Assembly (NCBI GenBank): GCA_034428435.1 | Contig: DAOUHY010000005.1 | Location: forward strand, 1-5,513 | Reading direction: 5' to 3' | Origin: Bin5 sp034428435 | GTDB taxonomy: Bacteria > Chloroflexota > Anaerolineae > Caldilineales > Caldilineaceae | Length of the DNA stretch: 5,513 bases | Shown here: positions 1 through 5,400 of the stretch, one piece after another | How positions within the stretch are numbered: position 1 is the first letter of the stretch | How the letters are laid out: each line of letters opens with the position of its first letter | The notes under the pieces: generated by a model | Seen by the model: only the letters and a program-made list of their open reading frames with translations | Told to the model about the DNA's origin: nothing | Databases searched by the model: none | Program-made: the position numbers and the translations under genes

Positions 1-1278
1 CAGGGCTTCGACCTGTCCTACAATCCCGATAAAGCCAAGATCGAAACGGTCATCGCCACAACCGCGCGCCCCTTCCTGGAAACGATCAAGGGCTACCGCG
101 TGCTGGACGAAAATCGCATCGAAGCCTACGTGGACTTCTGGCATTTTGAACAGAACTACATCGCCTCCTACGGTATCCCCTCCGGGTTGAGTACTCCCTG
201 GGAGATGCTCTATGCGATGGATGAACTGGTATTCGGCCAGCGGCGGGCTGCGTTTAGCGACACGGCTGCCGCCCGCTACAACGTGCCATGGATCAGCCTT
301 GTGCTGGATCGGGATGCCCGCCTAGTACGCAAGGCCATGCTGGACCTGCGCAGGGCAGAGACCATCCCCACAGACGTGTTCACCCTGCCCACTGCCGACG
401 GTGAAATGGTCCTCACCAGCAGCGAAGAAGGCGTGGAACGTTACACTGCCGTTCTCGACTGGTTTGACGAGAAAGGCCACATGGTTATCAGCAACGGTCC
501 CTTCACGTTGGAGCGCTATGATCCTCCGGCCCAATTCGCCGAGCTGGCCGCCTTCCGTGACGAGAATTACCCCTTCACGGCCAGCGATCTCTACCGCGGG
601 TTGCCGCACCTGATCGAATATACCGAGATCGAGGCGCCGCCGATCGAGTTGGGCGCCGACTATGAAGTTACCTTGACGCTGGATGGGCCTGGCAATCTGT
701 CCTTGCGCTATCTGCTGATTGACACCGCCACCGGGGAGATAATCCAACAGGGCGACGCCGACATCCTGGACCCCAACTGGTTTGCGATCAGAATGACTGC
801 TGAAACCACGGACGAGCTGGAACTGGGGATCTACGAACTGGTACTGGTTGCCTACAGTGATGAGCTGGCCCGCATGGCGGAGCGGCGCATCGAGCTGGAA
901 GCGGATATCGCCATCATCGAAGAGGGGCCGGCAGCGGAGGAATCAGAGTCCTCAGAAGCAGAGGATGCTTTATCTGCCGACTCGGATGAGGCGTCTTCCG
1001 AGGCCGCAGCCGACGAGGAAGAGAGCGAATCGGAAACCGCGGTGGAAACCGAAGCAGAGTCCGACACAGCAGAGACCGATACGGAATCCGATACCGAGAC
1101 CGCCTCAGAATCGGATACGGAAGCCGAATCGGAGAGCACTGCGTCTGAGTCTGCAGAGGCCGAATCTGCAGGAGCTGAAACCGAACCCGCCGCCGGTCTG
1201 CCCGTAAACGTAGTTGTCGGCGCAGTGGTCGTTATTATCATCTTTGGCGGCATCCTTCTCATGCGCCGCAGACGTTAA
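1..1278 (+). CDS. Family-5 ABC transporter substrate-binding protein, C-terminal part, membrane-tethered (5' partial)
   Basis: The frame is open from base 1, so the N-terminal half and signal peptide lie upstream; 425 residues are visible. The stretch around bp 475-585 (GHMVISNGPFTLERYDP, then FRDENYPF) is the typical end of an SBP_bac_5 fold, the extracytoplasmic receptor of Dpp/Opp-type importers. Bases ~625-915 encode a beta-rich module with alternating hydrophobic residues (YEVTLTLDG, LSLRYLLID, GIYELVLVAY), which looks like an Ig/FN3-like domain. Bases ~919-1188 encode a low-complexity linker of Glu, Ser, Asp, Thr and Ala, with ESDT occurring three times. Bases ~1198-1263 encode a hydrophobic helix, followed by RRRR and the TAA stop. 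The receptor would therefore be fixed to the outer face of the membrane by its C-terminus, next to the permeases encoded downstream. Substrate is unknown: peptides are the default, but family-5 receptors also bind oligosaccharides. Family assignment is strong; the Ig-like call is inference. Confidence 0.9.
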   Translation, partial: QGFDLSYNPDKAKIETVIATTARPFLETIKGYRVLDENRIEAYVDFWHFEQNYIASYGIPSGLSTPWEMLYAMDELVFGQRRAAFSDTAAARYNVPWISLVLDRDARLVRKAMLDLRRAETIPTDVFTLPTADGEMVLTSSEEGVERYTAVLDWFDEKGHMVISNGPFTLERYDPPAQFAELAAFRDENYPFTASDLYRGLPHLIEYTEIEAPPIELGADYEVTLTLDGPGNLSLRYLLIDTATGEIIQQGDADILDPNWFAIRMTAETTDELELGIYELVLVAYSDELARMAERRIELEADIAIIEEGPAAEESESSEAEDALSADSDEASSEAAADEEESESETAVETEAESDTAETDTESDTETASESDTEAESESTASESAEAESAGAETEPAAGLPVNVVVGAVVVIIIFGGILLMRRRR

Positions 1279-1377
1279 CAGCAGTGGCTAGTGAATCGTG
1301 GACAGTGTATAGTGAATAGTAACTTCACATGAGCCCCTGACTACTGACCACCGATCACTAGCCACTGACCACTGCTG
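1279..1377. repeat. Inverted heptanucleotide repeat (long imperfect hairpin) between receptor and permease genes
   Basis: The left arm (1279-1323) reads CAG and then six 7-nt units: CAGTGGC, TAGTGAA, TCGTGGA, CAGTGTA, TAGTGAA, TAGTAAC. The right arm (about 1337-1377), read on the - strand, gives CAG, then CAGTGGT, CAGTGGC, TAGTGAT, CGGTGGT, CAGTAGT. The arms therefore carry the same unit order in opposite orientation, with one extra unit on the right. A 13-bp stretch is perfectly complementary (1282-1294 with 1355-1367). In another register, offset by one unit, 1279-1287 pairs with 1369-1377. The element starts directly after the receptor TAA and ends 2 nt before the permease ATG. There is no U-tract, so it is not a standard terminator. 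It may stabilise the upstream mRNA or hide the downstream start, but this role is inferred. Confidence 0.85.
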
Positions 1378-1379
1378 TA

Positions 1380-2435
1380 ATGTCACTTTTTCGTCCCCTC
1401 CTCGTCCGTTCCCTCACCATGGTCGGGGTCTTCTTCGTCGTTCTGCTCATGCTGGTGTTGACGCTGGGCCTGACCGGCTTCTCCGACCGCATCCTTGCAG
1501 CAACGATAGGAGAGCAGTTGCGCGCCGAGCGAACCGCGCTGGCCGAGACCATCCGCGACCCCGACGAGATGGAAAAAGTGCTGGAGAAGCGCCGCGAGGA
1601 GCTGGAGATCTTCTATGGGTTGCGCACGCCCTGGTACTATCGCCTCCCGAGCACTGCGTTGCGGGTGTTGACCCTCGATCTGGGCGAAGCCCGCTCGCTG
1701 CGCAGCTTCGATGGCAGCAATCGCGTCTTCGATATCGTGACCGAGCGCGTGCCCAACTCCATGCTCCTGCTCACCACATCGTTTATCATCACCGCCATCA
1801 TCGGCATCGTCGGCGGCTCCTATCTTGCCACCCGCCAGGGTTCCTGGCTCGATCGCTTTGTCTCCGGCTTTGCGGCCGTTTCCTATGCCATTCCCACTTG
1901 GTGGATCGGCATCCTGTTTATACTGATTCTCTCCATCCAGCTGCGAATCCTTCCTTCCGGCGGCATGTACAGCACGCCGCCGCCTACAGAGCCCCTGCCT
2001 CGCTTCTTCGACCTTGTCTCACATGCTCTGTTGCCGGTGATTACCCTGGTGCTTGTCAGCTTTGGGCCGTCGATCTACTCGATTCGCACCATCACACTCA
2101 ATATCGCCCAGGAAGACCACGTTAAAATCGCCCGCGCCAAGGGTCTGCCCGAGAGCCGGGTTCGCCTCCGCCATATTCTGCGCGTGGCCGCCCCGCCGAT
2201 CGTCACCGGCCTCCTGTTCGGCCTGGCTGGCTCGCTGTCAGGCTCGATTCTGGTGGAGACTGTCTTTAACTGGCAGGGCATGGGCCGGCTCTACTACGAT
2301 GCCCTCGCCGGCACGCCCGATGAAAACGTCATCGTTGCCCTCACCTTCATCTTCACTCTGATGTATGTGGTGATCCGCATCGTGCTGGAAGTGCTCTACG
2401 TCTTTCTCGATCCTCGTGTGAGGTACACAGACTGA
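1380..2435 (+). CDS. ABC transporter permease, DppB/OppB family
   Basis: This is a 351-residue inner-membrane subunit of a peptide-type importer. Transmembrane helices are predicted near residues 11-33, 126-150, 162-186, 213-236, 270-292 and 317-343. The segment between helices 1 and 2 contains a charged helix (about 43-78) followed by the usual G-L-R-T-P-W region before LDLGEARS. The cytoplasmic EAA loop that docks on the ATPase is at about 246-266 (DHVKIARAKGLPESRVRLRH). The family signature ETVFNWQGMGRL is at 293-304, and the C-terminus LDPRVRY is typical. Length is near the family norm. The ATG at 1380 gives the expected N-terminus (short basic stretch, then helix 1), but no Shine-Dalgarno precedes it because the repeat arm occupies that position. 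Initiation may be weak or depend on translation of the receptor gene. Family identity is secure; the substrate is not shown by the sequence. Confidence 0.94.
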   Translation: MSLFRPLLVRSLTMVGVFFVVLLMLVLTLGLTGFSDRILAATIGEQLRAERTALAETIRDPDEMEKVLEKRREELEIFYGLRTPWYYRLPSTALRVLTLDLGEARSLRSFDGSNRVFDIVTERVPNSMLLLTTSFIITAIIGIVGGSYLATRQGSWLDRFVSGFAAVSYAIPTWWIGILFILILSIQLRILPSGGMYSTPPPTEPLPRFFDLVSHALLPVITLVLVSFGPSIYSIRTITLNIAQEDHVKIARAKGLPESRVRLRHILRVAAPPIVTGLLFGLAGSLSGSILVETVFNWQGMGRLYYDALAGTPDENVIVALTFIFTLMYVVIRIVLEVLYVFLDPRVRYTD

Positions 2436-2512
2436 TGCCGCACGGCAGCATTGCAACTGGGTCGTCCTCCGGGTCCCGAACGAAGAGCGGCGCGAGGAGG
2501 AAAACGCCGTGA
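2435..2512 (+). other. Possible 25-codon mini-ORF linking the two permease genes
   Basis: An ATG at 2435 overlaps the TGA of the DppB-type gene (TGATG). It opens a 25-codon frame whose TGA at 2510-2512 overlaps the GTG start of the next permease gene (GTGA). A GAGGT at 2420-2424 lies 10 nt before this ATG and could serve as its ribosome site. The predicted peptide is rich in Ser, Gly, Arg and Lys (MPHGSIATGS at its start) and resembles nothing I know. If translated, it would carry ribosomes across the gap and couple translation of the two permeases. It could equally be chance in a 73-nt spacer. Confidence 0.2.
2495..2500 (+). promoter_or_regulatory. Shine-Dalgarno AGGAGG for the DppC-type permease
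   Basis: A full AGGAGG sits 8 nt before the GTG at 2509. This supports the GTG start for the second permease over later in-frame starts. It is the strongest ribosome site in the operon as seen here, in contrast to the first permease, which has none. Confidence 0.85.
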
Positions 2513-3945
2513 ACAGGGCCAACGCCTTGCGTGAGCTTCTGCGCAGCGGGCCGGGTTTCGGCGGCGTCAGCCTGTTGTGTCTGCTGATCGTGGTGGCCCT
2601 TTATGTGTTGCTCGTATTTCCACTGGATTTCGGCGAGAGCCAGTGGAGCAGTCCCATCGTCTGGGTGGATAACCCTAAAGCGGTACCGCCGACCTGGACC
2701 AACTCATTTCGCCGGGAGTCCCGGCCTCGCCACCGTATCTTCGAGGGCACGGAGCCGCACACTGTGCAGATGGCCCGCAGCGGGCCGGTCCATAGCTGGC
2801 GTTTCCCCCTGACCTACGCCTCGTCCCACCCGCCGACCTTTTTGGCCGTCACCCTCGCCGACGTCAGATACGAAGAGAGGCCGCCACTGGTGCTGATCTC
2901 ACTTAGACGGCCAGACGGCAAACAGCTGCGCATCTACCGCCATACGGTACGCGGTCCCCGTGAAGGTGAGAGCGGACCGTTTCTGCGATACGGCCAAACG
3001 CCACTGCGGGTGCAGCTGAGCACCGACGAAGCAACCGTGACTGCGGTGCAGAATTTCCTTGCCGACGAGTTTGATCTGCGGCTGGACGGCGCGCAGATCG
3101 GCGGACGCGTAGATCGTTTCCTCTTTGGCGTCCCCTCCGGCGACTCTGAGGAAGCTTTCGTGCCCCTGACCGGCGACTATGAGATCATCGTCCAGGCTGC
3201 AATGCGGGAGGAAGGCGACAGTGTGGGGAAAGTGCGCTTCGTCGTGGGCGGCGCGGTATTCGGCCTGATGGGTACCGACAGCCTGGGCAGAGACCTGGCC
3301 CGGGGCCTGCTGTTCGGGGTTCCCGTCGCGCTCTTCATCGGCATCATCTCGGCCCTGATGTCCACCGCGATCGGCACGTCGCTGGGCATTGCCAGCGGTT
3401 ACCTGGGCGGACGGGCCGACATCACGATCCAGCGTATCTCCGATATTGTAGCCAACGTGCCGGTGTTGCCACTGCTCATCTTCATGCTTTTCATCGTCGG
3501 CCCCAGCCTGTGGATGATCATCTTCATCCTCGTCATCTTCGGTTGGCCGGGCCTGACCATCCAGATTCGCAGCATGGTCCTCCACGTGCGCACCAACCAG
3601 TTGGTCGAAGCCATTCAGAGTCTGGGCGCGTCGCGGCGCCGGGTGATGTTCCGCCACATCTTGCCCCAGATCACTCCTTACGTCTTTGCCCAACTCATCT
3701 TCGGCGCCCCCGCCGCGATTCTGTCCGAAGCGGGCCTCAGCTTTCTCGGCCTCGGCGATCCCTCCATCCCCACCTGGGGACAGATACTCGAGGCCGGCTT
3801 CCGCACCGGCGGCATCTATCTCGGTTACTGGTGGTGGATCGTGCCTCCCGGCCTTTGCATCGTCATTACTGCCCTCACCTTCATGCTGCTTGGGTTGGGA
3901 ATCGAACCGGTGGTGAACCCGCGGCTGAGACGGTCGCCGCCATGA
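2509..3945 (+). CDS. ABC transporter permease, DppC/OppC family, with large extracytoplasmic insertion
   Basis: This is a 478-residue partner of the upstream permease. Most DppC proteins have about 280-320 residues. The extra length lies between helix 1 (about 18-38) and the conserved GTDSLGRD motif (255-262). This ~210-residue region starts with a Trp/Pro-rich stretch (W46, W52, PPTW at 60-63) and continues as beta-type sequence such as PPLVLISLRRPDG and DYEIIVQA; topology places it outside the cytoplasm. The core follows normally: helices near 268-293, 316-330, 331-346, 390-411 and 440-464. The EAA loop is at 367-387 (EAIQSLGASRRRVMFRHILP), and the family motif EAGLSFLGLGDP is at 407-418. 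It starts at GTG behind a good Shine-Dalgarno. Its TGA overlaps the ATG of the ATPase gene (ATGA), which implies coupled translation. The insertion may contact the tethered receptor or the ligand; that is inference. Confidence 0.94.
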   Translation: MNRANALRELLRSGPGFGGVSLLCLLIVVALYVLLVFPLDFGESQWSSPIVWVDNPKAVPPTWTNSFRRESRPRHRIFEGTEPHTVQMARSGPVHSWRFPLTYASSHPPTFLAVTLADVRYEERPPLVLISLRRPDGKQLRIYRHTVRGPREGESGPFLRYGQTPLRVQLSTDEATVTAVQNFLADEFDLRLDGAQIGGRVDRFLFGVPSGDSEEAFVPLTGDYEIIVQAAMREEGDSVGKVRFVVGGAVFGLMGTDSLGRDLARGLLFGVPVALFIGIISALMSTAIGTSLGIASGYLGGRADITIQRISDIVANVPVLPLLIFMLFIVGPSLWMIIFILVIFGWPGLTIQIRSMVLHVRTNQLVEAIQSLGASRRRVMFRHILPQITPYVFAQLIFGAPAAILSEAGLSFLGLGDPSIPTWGQILEAGFRTGGIYLGYWWWIVPPGLCIVITALTFMLLGLGIEPVVNPRLRRSPP

Positions 3946-4913
3946 CATCGCTCCTCGACGTCCGCGATCTCACTTTTCACTATGCCGACCGGGCCGGCGC
4001 TGTGCGCGCGGTGGACAACGTCTCCTTTTCCCTCGCGCGCGGCGGCTCTGCCCTCGGTCTGGTGGGTGAATCGGGCAGCGGCAAATCCTCGCTCGCCCTC
4101 GCCATCATGCGCATGCTACCCACAAACGTGGCCCGCTATGACGGCGAAGTCTGGTTGAATGGGCAGGAGCTTCTCGGCATGACGGACGACCGTTTTCGGC
4201 AGGAGATTCGCTGGCAGAAGCTATCCCTGGTTCCCCAAGGCGCGCAGAACGGCCTTAACCCTGTCCTGCGTGTAGGGGAGCAGATCATCGAACCGCTGAT
4301 GGTGGGCGGAACCGCCCGTAAGCAGGAGGCGAGCGCCCGCGCCCTGGAACTATTGGCCTATGTGGGGCTGCCCGCAGATGTATATAATCGCTATCCGCAT
4401 GAACTCAGCGGCGGCATGAAGCAGCGCGCCATGATCGCGGCCGCCCTGATCCTGGAGCCGCCCGTTGTCATCATGGATGAGCCGACTTCGGCCCTGGACG
4501 CCAGCGTTCAGACCCAGATCACCAACCTGCTCAAACGGCTGAAGCAGGATATGAATCTGGCCATCATCTTTATCACTCACGACATCGCCTTGGCGAGCGA
4601 CGTGTGTGACGACTTGGCCGTGGTCTATGCGGGCGAGATCGTCGAGATCGGCAGCGCCGACCAGGTGTTGCTACACCCCAGCCACCCCTATACGCAACGG
4701 CTTCTGGCAAGCATTCCCCGCCTTCACGGTGACACGCTGCCGCAGTTCATCCCCGGGGCGCCGCCGGACCTGCGCGAGTCGCCTGCGGGCTGCCGTTTCC
4801 ACCCGCGCTGCCCCCTGGTTTTTGAACCGTGCGCACAGGAAAGCCCGCCGGCCTTTGAAACGTCCGAAGGTCAAATGGCAAGATGCTGGCTGTTTGAGGA
4901 TGAGCAAGGGTAG
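3942..4913 (+). CDS. ABC transporter ATP-binding protein, DppD/OppD family
   Basis: This is a 323-residue cytoplasmic ATPase that powers the importer. Visible motifs are Walker A GESGSGKS (42-49), Q-loop Q99 in VPQG, signature LSGGMKQR (155-162), Walker B VVIMDE with catalytic E180, D-loop SALD (183-186) and switch His213 in ITHD. The C-terminal oligopeptide-transporter region contains HPYTQRLL (248-255) and four cysteines (284, 290, 297, 315) in the CRFHPRC pattern, which in DppD/OppD relatives is linked to a [4Fe-4S] cluster. All catalytic residues are intact and the length is normal. The ATG at 3942 overlaps the previous stop; the frame continues upstream, but that part is only an out-of-frame reading of the permease gene. 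A DppF/OppF-type second ATPase normally follows but is not present. The last 43 bases overlap a convergent - strand gene. Confidence 0.96.
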   Translation: MTSLLDVRDLTFHYADRAGAVRAVDNVSFSLARGGSALGLVGESGSGKSSLALAIMRMLPTNVARYDGEVWLNGQELLGMTDDRFRQEIRWQKLSLVPQGAQNGLNPVLRVGEQIIEPLMVGGTARKQEASARALELLAYVGLPADVYNRYPHELSGGMKQRAMIAAALILEPPVVIMDEPTSALDASVQTQITNLLKRLKQDMNLAIIFITHDIALASDVCDDLAVVYAGEIVEIGSADQVLLHPSHPYTQRLLASIPRLHGDTLPQFIPGAPPDLRESPAGCRFHPRCPLVFEPCAQESPPAFETSEGQMARCWLFEDEQG

Positions 4914-5188
4914 AGGTCGATGCACGAATCTGGTCGGAGGAAGAAGATCCAAAAGTTGCGCAGCGTCCGGAATCCGACCCTGACACTCCAGACATCAGCG
5001 CCCGGATGTTGCTCCCTCAGCCGCTCTGAGGCGATCAGGACTGTGTCTCCAATGGCGAAGTCGCCGCTATCGATGTCTATGGCAACTATCTTTCCGTGGC
5101 AGGTCGCTTTGACCTGCGTCCGGATGTCTCTTTCGTATATCTCGTCGCCGAGGCGGCCCACCTCCTCAGTAGACCGTTGAACTGGCAT
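4871..5188 (-). CDS. Small conserved-looking protein of unknown function (105 aa), possibly frameshifted near its end
   Basis: The frame reads leftwards, convergent to the ATPase gene, and overlaps its last 43 bases. The core at residues 13-79 (LGDEIYERDIR, HGKIVAIDIDSGDFAIG, ASERLREQHPGADVWSVRVGFRT) resembles a family of small uncharacterised proteins that I recall from cyanobacteria and Chloroflexota, with pattern GxxIYxxxIRxxVE, GKIVAIDxxSGxxxxG, RxPxAxxxxxRxG. As I recall, some relatives sit beside a retropepsin-like aspartic protease gene; none is visible here. ATG at 5188 is preferred because the family-like sequence begins soon after and GAGGTGG precedes it; the frame could extend to a GTG at 5242. 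After F79 the sequence (WIFFLRPDSC and onward) no longer looks like the family and runs into the ATPase gene. Removing one T from the TTTT at 4951-4954 would give ...RNFGSSSS instead. Function is unknown and I assign none. Confidence 0.72.
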   Translation of the reverse strand: MPVQRSTEEVGRLGDEIYERDIRTQVKATCHGKIVAIDIDSGDFAIGDTVLIASERLREQHPGADVWSVRVGFRTLRNFWIFFLRPDSCIDLYPCSSSNSQHLAI

Positions 5189-5190
5189 TG

Positions 5191-5197
5191 CCACCTC
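5191..5197 (-). promoter_or_regulatory. Probable ribosome binding site of the small - strand gene
   Basis: On the - strand, GAGGTGG ends 2 nt before the ATG at 5188. Counting only the GAGGT core, the gap is 4 nt, slightly short but usable. This favours ATG 5188 over the upstream GTG at 5242. Confidence 0.5.
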
Positions 5198-5254
5198 TTC
5201 ACTGCCTTCTAAGGCATCTTTCCTGAAACCAAAACATACCACCTGCTGGCGGCT

Positions 5255-5286
5255 TTCGGTAGCAGATGAGGAATTCTGTTACCGAA
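5255..5286. repeat. Inverted repeat / hairpin between the small gene and the rRNA terminator
   Basis: TTCGGTAGCAG (5255-5265) pairs with CTGTTACCGAA (5276-5286) across a 10-nt loop. The stem is 11 bp with one G.U pair when transcribed on the + strand; on the - strand that pair becomes an A/C mismatch. No T-run follows on either strand, so it is not a canonical intrinsic terminator. It lies upstream of the small - strand gene. It could end or protect the + strand operon transcript, or act in the leader of the small gene. Which of these, if any, is unknown. Confidence 0.5.
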
Positions 5287-5350
5287 CTGTCTCCATCAAG
5301 CGAGACATCCACACTCCCGCAGTTCCTCCTGAGCGCGTCCCTGAGAAAAC

Positions 5351-5374
5351 GAAAAACTCCCGTTAAGGGAGTTT
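5351..5374 (-). terminator. Rho-independent terminator after the 5S rRNA
   Basis: Read on the - strand, AAACTCCC and GGGAGTTT (8 bp, perfect) enclose a 5-nt TTAAC loop. The second arm runs straight into further T residues (TTTTTCGTTTTC). It lies about 26 nt past the 3' end of the 5S rRNA gene and is oriented to stop transcription of the rRNA operon entering from the right. On the + strand the T-run after the hairpin is only three bases, so it is a weaker stop for the transporter operon. Confidence 0.85.
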
Positions 5375-5400
5375 CCGAGCTACCGATATATAAGAAAGAG

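Noticed and set aside
852..1262. Ser/Ala-rich open frame on the - strand
   Set aside because: It is antisense to the acidic linker. The repetitive GA-rich codons of the linker read as Ser/Ala on the other strand, so the frame stays open by composition.
1186..1275. Sortase (LPXTG-type) anchor at the end of the binding protein
   Set aside because: The hydrophobic helix and RRRR tail fit a sorting signal, but the sequence before the helix is GLPVNV, without the Thr-Gly needed. A plain transmembrane anchor is simpler.
1279..1377. CRISPR array or insertion sequence ends
   Set aside because: Units are 7 nt without spacers, and there is no transposase or target duplication; the element is a small intergenic inverted repeat only.
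3510..3941. N-terminal extension of the ATPase frame by 144 codons
   Set aside because: The extension is an out-of-frame reading of the permease gene, rich in His/Arg/Pro. The ATPase fold begins at ATG 3942 (MTSLLDVRDLTFHY), which overlaps the permease stop as expected.
2899..3948. Long 349-codon open frame on the - strand
   Set aside because: It lies entirely antisense to the DppC-type gene. Its product is a compositionally biased string of His, Asp, Gln and Ala with no domain, while the + strand frame shows clear permease motifs.
5099..5117. 7-bp inverted repeat GCAGGTC/GACCTGC
   Set aside because: It lies within the coding core of the small - strand gene, is short, and has no nearby promoter context; chance is the likeliest explanation.
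4920..5180. 86-codon + strand frame after the transporter operon
   Set aside because: It mirrors the - strand gene in the same interval, which shows recognisable family-like motifs; the + frame shows none and has no operon-like spacing evidence.
5203..5216. Palindrome-like TGCCTT-CT-AAGGCA upstream of the small gene
   Set aside because: The 2-nt loop is too tight for a hairpin, and no convincing -35/-10 pair is found around it, so an operator call is unsupported.
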